From positions 1 through 64,000 of the forward strand of contig NZ_JBBCGP010000001.1 of NCBI RefSeq assembly GCF_037200945.1: a stretch of DNA of 64,000 nucleotides, written 5' to 3'. The position numbers and the translations under genes were made by a program. Numbering within the stretch: position 1 is the stretch's first letter; each line of letters begins with the position of its first letter. This DNA comes from Methylovirgula sp. GTDB lineage: Bacteria; Pseudomonadota; Alphaproteobacteria; Rhizobiales; Beijerinckiaceae. This document shows, one piece after another, positions 41,044 through 50,125 of this stretch. The notes under the pieces are model-generated. The model was given only the letters and a program-made list of their open reading frames with translations. It made no database searches and was not told the DNA's origin.

Positions 41044-41838
41044 ATGAAGACCGCCCGCATCATCATCCTCGGCTCCGCCGCACTCGCCGGCGTGGGGGCG
41101 TTCATCATGATTCTCGGCAGCGGCAAACAACCCGCGCCCGTCAGAATCGCCATCCAGGCGCCACCGCCCCCCATGGATCAGGTGTTGGTTGCCAATCGCG
41201 ACATCCCTTTTGGCAACATGGTCGATCGCGGGGATTTACGCTGGCAGTCCTGGCCACCGAATGCTGCGCCTGCAGGTGCGATTCTCGAAACTCGGGATCC
41301 AAAAGGCGCGGACGAATTTAACGGTTGGCTCGCAAGCGTCCATATCAGCGAGGGCGAACCCGTCTATCGCAACCACCTCGTTCAGCTCGGTAAGGAAGGC
41401 GTCTTGGCGACGCTTTTGCCCGCCGGTATGCGCGCTGTGGCGATTACGATCGACACGGGGGGCAGCAGCACGGCGGGCAACTTTATCCAGCCCGGCGACC
41501 ATGTGGATGTGATCCATACTTTCAGGGATGACGACGTCGCTCGCGCCGCCGGCGGCAACGGCATGGTGAGCGAGACGATCCTCCACAATATACGCATCCT
41601 CGCTATCGGCGAGGCTATTCAAAAGCCCGGCAGAGAGCCGGTCATCAGTGGCCCGAATGCAACCTTGGAACTTACGCCCAAGGAGGTCGAGCAAATCATT
41701 CTTGCCCAGAAAACCGGGCAACTTTCTCTGAGTTTGCGGAGCATGGTCGATTCAAATGCCAGCGCTGATCGGGACGCGCCCGACAAGGACGTAAATCTTA
41801 CCATTGTTCGATTCGGTATCCCGGTTCCCGGCCGTTGA
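41044..41838 (+). CDS. cpaB: Flp pilus assembly protein CpaB (RcpC)
   Basis: 264 aa from ATG 41044. An N-terminal membrane anchor (IIILGSAALAGVGAFIMIL) is followed by a SAF domain (VLVANRDIPFGNMVDRGDLR) and the RcpC/CpaB domain (AITIDTGGSSTAGNFIQPGD, HVDVIHTFRDDD). A periplasmic partner of the secretin CpaC. The first gene of the cpaB-cpaF run. Confidence 0.93.
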   Translation: MKTARIIILGSAALAGVGAFIMILGSGKQPAPVRIAIQAPPPPMDQVLVANRDIPFGNMVDRGDLRWQSWPPNAAPAGAILETRDPKGADEFNGWLASVHISEGEPVYRNHLVQLGKEGVLATLLPAGMRAVAITIDTGGSSTAGNFIQPGDHVDVIHTFRDDDVARAAGGNGMVSETILHNIRILAIGEAIQKPGREPVISGPNATLELTPKEVEQIILAQKTGQLSLSLRSMVDSNASADRDAPDKDVNLTIVRFGIPVPGR

Positions 41839-41882
41839 GTTGAATGCGGACAAAAAGCACCGAGCTCTTAAGGAATTTCTGC

Positions 41883-43322
41883 ATGAAACGCCGCGTCTCG
41901 ACACTTGTATGCGGATTGTCCGCATCGCTGATTCTGCTCGCCCCGGCGCAGGATATTTCCGCGCAATCGCGGCTGCAGGTTGAAGACGGCAACAGCACCG
42001 CCCTCACGCGCAGCATCTCGATGGGTGTCGGCAAATCTGTGATTGTCGATCTTCCGGAAGACGCCTCCGAAATCTTCGTTGGTGATCCGAAGGTTGCGAA
42101 CGCAATCGTGCGCTCGGCCCGCAAACTCTATGTCATCGGCCTCGATAACGGCCAGACGACTGTTTTCGCGATGGATAAATCCGGCCACCAGATCGCCGCG
42201 CTGCAAATCAGTATCGGTCGCGACATTGGTGAATTGCAGCGGATTCTTAGAGTGGCGATGCCCACCTCGAATATCGTCACCCAAACCATTAACGATACGA
42301 TCGTTCTCACCGGCGAGGTGGATTCGCCCGAAGAAGCGCAGCGCGCCGAAGACATCGCGCAAGGTTTCGTCAAGGACGTTAACTCTACGGGCGGAACATC
42401 GGCCGCCGGGCTTGTCGTGAATTCCCTCACCATACGCGGCCGCGATCAGGTGATGCTGAAAGTCACCGTCGCCGAAGTCAGCCGCAGCATCGCCAAACAA
42501 CTCGGCCTTACATCGAGCACCTGGGGGCCTTTCACACAATTCAATCCGTTCGGCATCAACGGCAATATCGCCACCTCGGCGACCGGACAGTCGAGCGGCA
42601 TCACGCTCCACAATCCGTCGAACACCGTGTCAGCGACCTTACAGGCGTTCGAGCGTTATGGCGTGACGCATGTCCTGGCGGAGCCAACCGTTTCGGCCGT
42701 TTCGGGTGAGACCGCGACTTTCGTGGTCGGCGGTCAATTTCCAATCCCCGGTCCGCCGACGACCTGCCCGGGCACAACGTCGACGTCGGCTGTCTGCTCT
42801 GGCGGTGCGATCTATCAGAGTTACGGCATCAGTCTGGTGTTCGCGCCGATTGTTCTCAGCGAGGGCCGCATACTTTTGCATCTCTCGACCGAGGTGACGG
42901 ACATCGATAATACCAAGACCGTCTTTATCCAGGGTGTGCCGACACCCGGCCTGCTGACCCGCAAGAATTCGACCAGCGTCGAATTGCCGTCCGGCGGCTC
43001 GATCGTCTCGGCTGGCTTGCTCCAAACAGAGTCGGCGCAGGTCATCAACGGCTTTCCCGGCCTGATGAACTTGCCGATACTCGGCACGCTCTTCCGCTCG
43101 CGCGATTATCAAAAGCAAGAGACCGAGCTGATGATCATCGTCACGCCTTATCTGGTGCAAGCGACGAGCGCTGCATCCTTATCGCGCCCGGACGATGGTT
43201 TCGCAGATTCAAGCGATCCGCAGGCCTGGCTGCTCGGCCGCGTCAATCGCCTCTATGCCTCACCAAACAATCCCGAGGCGATCAAGAATTTCAAAGGCCG
43301 AGTCGGCTTCATCGTGAACTGA
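41883..43322 (+). CDS. cpaC: Type II/IV secretion secretin CpaC (RcpA)
   Basis: 479 aa from ATG 41883. Signal peptide, then the pilus N-domain (GVGKSVIVDLPEDASEIFVG, NAIVRSARKLYVIGLDNGQT), a BON-like part, and the secretin domain (VLAEPTVSAVSGETATFVVG, VELPSGGSIVSAGLLQTES and LFRSRDYQKQETELMIIVTP). Forms the outer-membrane pore for the Flp pilus. The N-domain is shared with the protein at 39154-39645. Confidence 0.95.
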   Translation: MKRRVSTLVCGLSASLILLAPAQDISAQSRLQVEDGNSTALTRSISMGVGKSVIVDLPEDASEIFVGDPKVANAIVRSARKLYVIGLDNGQTTVFAMDKSGHQIAALQISIGRDIGELQRILRVAMPTSNIVTQTINDTIVLTGEVDSPEEAQRAEDIAQGFVKDVNSTGGTSAAGLVVNSLTIRGRDQVMLKVTVAEVSRSIAKQLGLTSSTWGPFTQFNPFGINGNIATSATGQSSGITLHNPSNTVSATLQAFERYGVTHVLAEPTVSAVSGETATFVVGGQFPIPGPPTTCPGTTSTSAVCSGGAIYQSYGISLVFAPIVLSEGRILLHLSTEVTDIDNTKTVFIQGVPTPGLLTRKNSTSVELPSGGSIVSAGLLQTESAQVINGFPGLMNLPILGTLFRSRDYQKQETELMIIVTPYLVQATSAASLSRPDDGFADSSDPQAWLLGRVNRLYASPNNPEAIKNFKGRVGFIVN

Positions 43323-43335
43323 ACTGTCTGGGGAA

Positions 43336-44100
43336 ATGGACCGAACCATGCCGACCTTGTCGAAAAAAGTTGGGAGCCGCTGGACAGGCTCAGTCTTCGT
43401 CCTCTCATTGCTTCCGCTCAGCGTGGCAACATTGCTCGGCGGATGCGCGAACAACGTAGACCGCATGCGGACTTCGTCCATCGCCATGGACGACTATCGC
43501 AACCGTCATCCGATCGTGCTTGCCGAGGCCGCCCAAAAGCTCGACATCTTCCCGCCGCCCGAGCTGCGTGGACTTGATCGTCGCACATACGCACAAGTCG
43601 CTGAATATGGTCGCCGTTATCATTACAACGGCCAGGGCCCCATCCAGATTTTCGTTCCGACAGGGGCAAACGGCGGGGTAAGCCCGTCGACGATCCAATC
43701 AATCCGCCGAGCCCTCGCCGCCGGGGGCGCCTACGCCCCTCTTCAAGTCACAACTTATCCGGTCGTCAATGGCGGTCTCGCCTCGCCTTTGCGCCTCAGC
43801 TTCTATGGGCTCAAGGCGAAAGTCGCCGATCCATGTGGCCAATGGCCAAACGACCTCGCGTCCGGCGGTGGCGTGCAAGGCTGGGAGAACAAGCCGTATT
43901 GGAACTACGGCTGCTCCTACCAGAATATGATGGCCGAACAGGTCGCCGATCCGCGCGATCTCGTTGGTCCACGCGCCGAAGATCCAGCTGACACCGAAAT
44001 GCGGGCGCACGCCATCGACAGCATCCGCAAGGGCGTTGATCCGTCCACGGATTGGAAAGTCAAAAATACTGCCATCAGCAACGTTGGGATCGACCAATGA
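43336..44100 (+). CDS. cpaD: Pilus assembly lipoprotein CpaD
   Basis: 254 aa; ATG 43348 may be the true start (MPTLSKKVG). A lipoprotein signal with lipobox LLGGC near residue 34 and a CpaD domain (RHPIVLAEAAQKLDIFPPPE; VADPCGQWPNDLASGGGVQG; NKPYWNYGCSYQNMMAEQVAD). CpaD binds peptidoglycan or the outer membrane and helps secretin positioning. Its TGA overlaps the cpaE start (ATGA). Confidence 0.92.
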   Translation: MDRTMPTLSKKVGSRWTGSVFVLSLLPLSVATLLGGCANNVDRMRTSSIAMDDYRNRHPIVLAEAAQKLDIFPPPELRGLDRRTYAQVAEYGRRYHYNGQGPIQIFVPTGANGGVSPSTIQSIRRALAAGGAYAPLQVTTYPVVNGGLASPLRLSFYGLKAKVADPCGQWPNDLASGGGVQGWENKPYWNYGCSYQNMMAEQVADPRDLVGPRAEDPADTEMRAHAIDSIRKGVDPSTDWKVKNTAISNVGIDQ

Positions 44101-45341
44101 CCGAGGGACACGACCCTTCGCTTGAGCAAATCGCGCCCGTTCCGCGCATTTCGATGCAGGCGTTTTGCGAGACGACCGAGATGGCGCAAGTCATCCAGGC
44201 GGCGATCGACGACCGGCGCATGGAGAAAGCGCACGTCAAGCTGCACATGGGCGGCCCCGCCGCTGCAATCGAGGCCTATCGCTCGGCCCCCACCCCGAAC
44301 GTGATCTTCCTCGAGGCGACGGCCAAACGCGAAGAGCTGGTCCAATATCTGTCGGCACTCGCCGAATTCTGTGACGCCGGCACCAAAGTGGTCGTGACCG
44401 GGCGGATGAACGATATCGTGCTTTATCGCGATCTGATGGCGCGCGGTGTCAGTGAATATCTCGTCGCACCGTTCACGGTGCTCGATTTCATCCGGGCAAT
44501 TTCAAAGCTGTATACGAGCCACGGCGCCGATCCTGTCGGCAAAGTCGTGGCCTTTGTCGGCGCCAAAGGCGGCGTCGGCGCCTCGACACTCGCGCACAAC
44601 GTCGCCTGGTCGATCCCACGCGATTTCGAAATCCAGACCGCCCTTGTCGATCTCGATCTTGGCTTCGGCACCGCCGGGCTGGACTTCAATCAAGACCCCC
44701 CGCAAGGTATCGCGGAGGCGGTCTTTGCGCCAGACCGCGTGGATTCCAACCTCATCGATCGGCTGCTGTCCCGCTGTGGCGATAAGCTTGGCCTCCTGGC
44801 TGCGCCTGCCACACTCGACCGCATGTACGATTTTCCCGAGACCGCTTTCGATTCGATCGTTGACATCCTCCGGGCTTCGACGCCCTGCGTCATCCTCGAC
44901 ATTCCGCACGGCTGGACGGCCTGGATACGGCGGATGATCGTGGGTGCCGACGAAGTGGTGCTCGTCGCCGCGCCAGACCTCGCCAATTTGCGCAACACCA
45001 AAAGTCTCCTCGATACGATCCGGGCTGCCCGGCCGCACGATGCCAAACCCAAACTCGTCCTGAATTTTGTCGGCGTGCCCAAGCGCCCGGAAATCGCGGC
45101 GGCGGATTTTGCCAAGGCGGTCGATCTTGAGCCGACCGGCCTCATCAATTTCGAACCAAAGCTTTTCGGGACCGCGGCCAACAATGGTCAGATGATCGCG
45201 GAAGTGGAGCCCACGAGCAAAGCTAACGAGACAATCCTGGATTTGGCCCGCGCGGTCACCGGCCGGCCGGATATGCGCAAGGCCAAGAAGGACCTTCTTG
45301 AGCCGCTCAAGTTGAAGTTGGGCTTGAAGCGGGCCTCATAA
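44097..45341 (+). CDS. cpaE: Pilus assembly protein CpaE, MinD/ParA-like ATPase
   Basis: 414 aa from ATG 44097. An N-terminal receiver-like domain (~25-130) is followed by a P-loop domain: VAFVGAKGGVGASTLAHNVA, the deviant Walker A typical of CpaE, and ALVDLDLGFGTAGLDF. CpaE locates pilus assembly to a cell pole in Caulobacter. A weak terminator follows at 45346-45366. Confidence 0.94.
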   Translation: MTEGHDPSLEQIAPVPRISMQAFCETTEMAQVIQAAIDDRRMEKAHVKLHMGGPAAAIEAYRSAPTPNVIFLEATAKREELVQYLSALAEFCDAGTKVVVTGRMNDIVLYRDLMARGVSEYLVAPFTVLDFIRAISKLYTSHGADPVGKVVAFVGAKGGVGASTLAHNVAWSIPRDFEIQTALVDLDLGFGTAGLDFNQDPPQGIAEAVFAPDRVDSNLIDRLLSRCGDKLGLLAAPATLDRMYDFPETAFDSIVDILRASTPCVILDIPHGWTAWIRRMIVGADEVVLVAAPDLANLRNTKSLLDTIRAARPHDAKPKLVLNFVGVPKRPEIAAADFAKAVDLEPTGLINFEPKLFGTAANNGQMIAEVEPTSKANETILDLARAVTGRPDMRKAKKDLLEPLKLKLGLKRAS

Positions 45342-45345
45342 TACT

Positions 45346-45366
45346 CGGCCCTCCGGCCGGATTTTT
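45346..45366 (+). terminator. Weak terminator candidate after cpaE
   Basis: CGGCC-CTCC-GGCCG is a 5-bp stem followed by GATTTTT. The stem is short, so partial read-through to cpaF is likely. Confidence 0.4.
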
Positions 45367-45487
45367 CGCATCGCGTTAAATCCGAAGGGTATTTTGTAGG
45401 AATTTTTTTAGGGCTTAGGCGATCTTTTAAGCCGACGCCGACAGAATGCGTGCGCGCCGCGTGGCGTCCACGAAAGAGGAGCAAGGC

Positions 45488-46939
45488 ATGTTTGGCAAGC
45501 GGTCGTTCGCTAGCGAAAACGCACCCGTGCGTGCCGCAACGCCCGCGGCCGCGATCAGCAACTTTCGCGGCGTGACCGACACGGTGCGCAAGGCACCACC
45601 CGTCACCATAGACCCGCCGACTGCCCCGCCGCCTACGGTCCAGGAAGCGCCGCGTTCCGACGAATATTACGTTACGAAAAGCATGATTTTCGGCGCCCTG
45701 ATCGAGGGCATCGATCTCTCGCAATTGGCGCGTCTCGATGCTGACAGCGCACGCGAAGAAATCCGCGACATTGTCAACGAGATCATCGCGATCAAAAACA
45801 TCGTAATGTCAATTTCCGAGCAAGAGGACTTGCTCACCGACATCTGCAACGACGTTCTGGGCTACGGCCCGCTTGAGCCGTTGCTCGCCCGCGACGACAT
45901 CGCCGACATCATGGTCAACGGCGCGACGCGGACTTTTATCGAAGTCAGCGGCAAGATCCAGCTAACAAGCGTGCGTTTTCGCGACAACGCCCAGCTCATG
46001 AACATATGCCAGCGGATTGTGAGTCAGGTCGGCCGCCGCGTTGACGAGGCCTCACCGATCTGCGACGCGCGCCTCGCCGACGGCTCCCGCGTCAACGTCA
46101 TCGCGCCGCCGCTCGCCATCGACGGACCGGTCCTGACGATCCGTAAATTTCGCAAAGACAAACTCACGCTCGATCAGCTGATCCGCTACGGCTGCATATC
46201 GCCCGAGGGCGGCGAGATCCTGAAAATCATCGGCCGCGTCCGCTGCAATGTTCTCATCTCCGGCGGTACCGGCTCGGGCAAAACAACGCTGCTTAATTGC
46301 CTGACCAATTATATCGACGATGGCGAACGCGTCATTACCTGCGAAGACGCGGCCGAATTGCAATTGCAGCAGGCACACGTCGTCCGGCTTGAGACGCGGC
46401 CGCCGAGTCTCGAAGGCACCGGCGCGGTGACGATGCGCGACCTGGTCAGAAACTGCCTACGTATGCGCCCCGAGCGTATCATCGTCGGCGAAGTGCGCGG
46501 ACCTGAGGCATTCGACCTGTTGCAGGCGATGAACACGGGCCATGACGGCTCGATGGGCACCGTCCACGCGAACTCCCCGCGCGAAGCCCTGAGCCGTATC
46601 GAATCCATGATTACGATGGGCGGTTTCGCCCTGCCGCAGCGTACCGTCCGAGAGATGCTTGTCTCGTCCATCGACGTGATCATTCAGACCGCGCGTCTGC
46701 GCGACGGCTCGCGCCGCATTACGCATGTGACCGAGATCATGGGCCTCGAAGGCGATGTCGTGACCATGCAGGACCTGATCCTCTACGACATCGACGGCGA
46801 AGACGCCTCTGGCCGTATCAATGGCAAGCATCGCTCGACAGGCATCGGCCGGCCCCGGTTCTGGGAGCGCGCGCGTTATTTTGGCGAGGAAGTTCGCCTT
46901 GCCGCCGCGCTCGACGCCAGCGAAGTGAGGGAACCATGA
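45488..46939 (+). CDS. cpaF: Pilus assembly ATPase CpaF (TadA)
   Basis: 483 aa from ATG 45488, with GAGGAGCAAGG upstream; an ATG at 45446 is a poorer fit. Secretion ATPase of the TadA/VirB11 family: N-terminal VTKSMIFGALIEGIDLSQL region, Walker A SGGTGSGKTTLL (~258), Asp box/His box VHANSPREALSRIESM, and MRPERIIVGEVRGPEAFDL. It drives pilus extension and, in some systems, retraction. Confidence 0.95.
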   Translation: MFGKRSFASENAPVRAATPAAAISNFRGVTDTVRKAPPVTIDPPTAPPPTVQEAPRSDEYYVTKSMIFGALIEGIDLSQLARLDADSAREEIRDIVNEIIAIKNIVMSISEQEDLLTDICNDVLGYGPLEPLLARDDIADIMVNGATRTFIEVSGKIQLTSVRFRDNAQLMNICQRIVSQVGRRVDEASPICDARLADGSRVNVIAPPLAIDGPVLTIRKFRKDKLTLDQLIRYGCISPEGGEILKIIGRVRCNVLISGGTGSGKTTLLNCLTNYIDDGERVITCEDAAELQLQQAHVVRLETRPPSLEGTGAVTMRDLVRNCLRMRPERIIVGEVRGPEAFDLLQAMNTGHDGSMGTVHANSPREALSRIESMITMGGFALPQRTVREMLVSSIDVIIQTARLRDGSRRITHVTEIMGLEGDVVTMQDLILYDIDGEDASGRINGKHRSTGIGRPRFWERARYFGEEVRLAAALDASEVREP

Positions 46940-46973
46940 GGGTAATGCCGTCAGTCGCGTCGCGAGGCTCAAA

Positions 46974-47954
46974 ATGACGCCAATGCAAGCCCTCCTCTCG
47001 GCCTTCCTCGCGGCGATCGCGGTCGGCGGCTTCGGCTATGTCTTCGCCTATCCCTTACTGAGTGGCGAACGCAAAGCGGAGAAACGGCAAGCTGCCTACA
47101 CGTCCGCCACTGCCACGCGAAAGGTGAGTGACAAGAACGTCGAATCTTCAACGCGGCGCAAGCAGGTTGCGGACAGCTTAAAGGAAATCGAGCGCAGAAA
47201 TGCACGCAAGCGCGTGAGCCTCGACGTCAAGATCTCGCGCGCGGGTCTGCATATTTCGCGGCAGATGTTCTTTGTCTACTCTGCGGTTTCGGGGCTGGTG
47301 TTCGGTGCGCTGTTTTATGCCTTGAGCCAACAGATCTATCTTGCCGGCGCCGCGGCTGTTGCCGGCGCCTTCGGATTACCTCATTGGTTCCTGGGATTTC
47401 GAACCAAACGGCGTTTGAAAAAATTCGTCAATCTCTTCCCGGAATCGATCGATATCATTGTCCGCGGCGTCAAGGCCGGCCTGCCGCTTGGCGATTGCCT
47501 GCGCATCATCGCGACTGAAGTCGACGAGCCGGTCCGCAGCGAATTCCGCCAGGTTGTCGAGGCGGCATCCATGGGACTTTCGATCTCCGAGGCCTGCGAG
47601 CGGCTGGCGACGCAAGTACCGATTTCTGAGACGAGCTTTTTCGCGATCGTCATCAACATTCAGCAGAAGGCAGGCGGAAATCTTTCCGAAGCTTTATCGA
47701 ACCTTTCCGGCGTGCTGCGCGATCGCAAGATGATGGAAGGCAAAATCAAGGCTTTCTCGTCCGAGGCAAAAGCCTCAGCCATGATCATTGCGTCCCTCCC
47801 GTTCATCGTCGCCGGTTTGGTCTATATCACGAGCCCTGCCTACATTTCGCTTCTTTGGGAAAAGCCGAGCGGTCAGCTCGTTCTCGCGGGGAGCGCGATC
47901 TGGATGTCGATCGGCGTATTCATCATGAACAAGATGATCAGCTTCGACTACTGA
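46974..47954 (+). CDS. tadB: Pilus assembly membrane protein TadB (CpaG)
   Basis: 326 aa. A first hydrophobic helix (LLSAFLAAIAVGGFGYVF), a cytoplasmic basic segment, then a T2SSF domain with two helices between residues ~95-135 and one near the end (SAMIIASLPFIVAGLVYI). The motif FPESIDIIVRGVKAGLPLG is typical of TadB. Forms the inner-membrane platform with TadC. Confidence 0.94.
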   Translation: MTPMQALLSAFLAAIAVGGFGYVFAYPLLSGERKAEKRQAAYTSATATRKVSDKNVESSTRRKQVADSLKEIERRNARKRVSLDVKISRAGLHISRQMFFVYSAVSGLVFGALFYALSQQIYLAGAAAVAGAFGLPHWFLGFRTKRRLKKFVNLFPESIDIIVRGVKAGLPLGDCLRIIATEVDEPVRSEFRQVVEAASMGLSISEACERLATQVPISETSFFAIVINIQQKAGGNLSEALSNLSGVLRDRKMMEGKIKAFSSEAKASAMIIASLPFIVAGLVYITSPAYISLLWEKPSGQLVLAGSAIWMSIGVFIMNKMISFDY

Positions 47955-47981
47955 CGCTGGGTTTCTCACAGGCGGACGGCC

Positions 47982-48953
47982 ATGGACGATCTGATTCAAA
48001 CATTGCTCGACCGGCAAACGATCTTGGCGGCCCTTGTCGCAATCGCGACATTCGCCACTATTCTAACGGTCACCATTCCGCTCTTTGAGACGGACCGGTT
48101 CAGCCGACGCATGAAGATCATCGCCTCCGAACGCGAGCGTATCCGTGCCCGTGAACGCGACCGGCTGAACGAATCGAAAATCAGTCTGCGCCGGCAGCCC
48201 AAAGCCTATATGAAAAACATCGTCGATCGCTTCAATCTGTCCTCATGGCTTGGGACGGATAAGGCGAAAAAGCAGATGATCATGGCCGGCTTCCGGGGGC
48301 CGCAGGCTGAGGTTGCCTTCCTCTTCTTCCGCCTTATCACGCCAATCACTCTGTTCTTGCTGACGCTTCTCTACCTCTTCTTCCTCAGCAATTTCGGCTG
48401 GTCGAATATTATGAAAATTGGCGTTGCAATCGGCGCCCTGTACGTTGGCCTGAAAGCGCCGGAAATCTATATCAGCAATACCATCGCCAAACGACAACAG
48501 TCGATGGGCAGGGCCGTGCCGAACGCGCTCGATCTCATGCTCATCTGCGTTGAATCCGGCATGTCGATCGAACCGGCGTTCCGCAAGGTCTCGCAGGAAA
48601 TCGGCGCCCAATCCGTTCCGCTCGCCGAGGAACTGACTCTGACGACGGCTGAACTTTCTTATCTGTCGGATCGGCGGCAGGCTTTTGAAAATCTCGGCGC
48701 CCGGACTGGCCTCGACTCATTGAAGCAGATTTCGACCGTGTTGACGCAAGCGGAACGCTACGGCACGCCTCTCGGTCAGGCGCTCCGCGTCGTCGCCGAC
48801 GAAAGCCGCCAAAAACGCATGAGCGCAGCGGAAAAGAAAGCCGCCGCATTGCCGCCAAAGCTCACCGTGCCAATGATCCTGTTCTTCTTGCCGGTGTTGT
48901 TTGCCGTGATCATCACCCCGGCGATCATCCAGGTCCAGTCGTCGATGCGCTGA
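47982..48953 (+). CDS. tadC: Pilus assembly membrane protein TadC (CpaH)
   Basis: 323 aa. T2SSF domain protein; starts with a membrane helix (ILAALVAIATFATILTVTI), a basic stretch (ASERERIRARERDRLNESK), then helices around 105-150 and ELTLTTAELSYLSDRRQAFE, and a final helix (LTVPMILFFLPVLFAVIIT). Starts 27 bases after tadB; both form the platform on which CpaF acts. The convergent tadD-like gene follows after 69 bases. Confidence 0.94.
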   Translation: MDDLIQTLLDRQTILAALVAIATFATILTVTIPLFETDRFSRRMKIIASERERIRARERDRLNESKISLRRQPKAYMKNIVDRFNLSSWLGTDKAKKQMIMAGFRGPQAEVAFLFFRLITPITLFLLTLLYLFFLSNFGWSNIMKIGVAIGALYVGLKAPEIYISNTIAKRQQSMGRAVPNALDLMLICVESGMSIEPAFRKVSQEIGAQSVPLAEELTLTTAELSYLSDRRQAFENLGARTGLDSLKQISTVLTQAERYGTPLGQALRVVADESRQKRMSAAEKKAAALPPKLTVPMILFFLPVLFAVIITPAIIQVQSSMR

Positions 48954-49022
48954 CGTATCCCGGGCCTTCGGGAGCGGTGCGCGGCGACCGAGATATCGAA
49001 TTATCGAGACAATGATCGCGGC

Positions 49023-49985
49023 CTAGTCGGCCGCGCCGACCTGTGTCGGGCGCAGATCCTGCGGGTTCTGCTGCGCATTTTGTTGCGTCTTTGCTTTATC
49101 GAGCCGGGCGTAATGACGGATCCGATGCGATGCCGAAGCCACTTTTGGCTTGTCATAGCTTTGGATCTGATTCCAGGTATCCGACTGAGCAATCATTTGC
49201 CGGATCGACGCGACATTCTCGGCTGCGTCGACGGGCGCCAGATCTTCTTGCGCAACGCCTTGCGCTGCGTTGAATTTGCCTTCGAGCGCCAGGACGAGTG
49301 CAAGATTTTGCCGGACGCGCGTGTCGGCGCCGGGCTGTGCCACGGCAAGTTGCAATGTCTGCTCCGCCTCCGGCAATTGCTTAGATAAAGCGTAAGAAAG
49401 CCCGAGGTTGGACAACACCGCCGGCTGGTTCGGCACAATCTTGAGCGCCGCGCGATAATAATCTTGCGCCTGATCGTGATCGCCGAGTTGATCCGCGACG
49501 GTGCCTTGCGCCGAAAGGATAGACCAATTGGGCCGATCTGGCGTGTGCGCCTCGGGCAGGACGCTCGCGGCCTCCTGCAAACGCCCGTCCTCGACCAGCG
49601 CCTTGCCATAGGCGCCCAGCACTTGCATATCTTTTGGATATTTTGCAGCGAGCCTTTGTGCGACGGCGACAGCCTGGTCGTAACGGCCGCTTGCCCGCAG
49701 CGCACGTGCATAGGCCATCGCGGTCGCTTTGTCGTAGGGTTCCTGATCGTAACGTTGGCCGAGGTCCTCGGTATAACGCTGCAATTGCGCGCCAGAGGTC
49801 GGCGGTACGCTGTCTTGCCCGATTGAGCCCGTGATATCGCCGACGCCAGGAGTTTGACAGGCCGCCAGGCAAAGCGCGGCCAAGACTAGAGCGGCCGGCG
49901 TAACCCCTTTACCGGCCCACGACGCCCTCGCGAAAGTGGCAGATTGCCTTGTGGCGCGAGACTTGTTGGCGCTAGACCTGCGCAT
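49023..49985 (-). CDS. tadD: TPR-repeat lipoprotein, TadD-like
   Basis: 320 aa. Lipoprotein signal with AALVLAALCLAAC near residues 31-43, then several tetratricopeptide repeats (AMAYARALRASGRYDQAVAV, VAQRLAAKYPKDMQVLGAYG, PNQPAVLSNLGLSYALSKQL). TadD-like TPR lipoproteins help the secretin in Tad systems. It points toward the tad genes on the opposite strand. The TPR family assignment is firm; the TadD name is by context. Confidence 0.8.
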   Translation of the reverse strand: MRRSSANKSRATRQSATFARASWAGKGVTPAALVLAALCLAACQTPGVGDITGSIGQDSVPPTSGAQLQRYTEDLGQRYDQEPYDKATAMAYARALRASGRYDQAVAVAQRLAAKYPKDMQVLGAYGKALVEDGRLQEAASVLPEAHTPDRPNWSILSAQGTVADQLGDHDQAQDYYRAALKIVPNQPAVLSNLGLSYALSKQLPEAEQTLQLAVAQPGADTRVRQNLALVLALEGKFNAAQGVAQEDLAPVDAAENVASIRQMIAQSDTWNQIQSYDKPKVASASHRIRHYARLDKAKTQQNAQQNPQDLRPTQVGAAD

Positions 49986-50125
49986 CGCCAGACCTTTCTA
50001 TTCCTACCGCCTGTTAGAAATAAAAAGTTAACCCTAATAAAGCGTTAAGAAGCCTAACCAGCGCTTTAACGGGCTGCGTGAGGACATGGCTTCGCGTAAG
50101 TTCTGGCGCTCGCACGGAGAACCTG

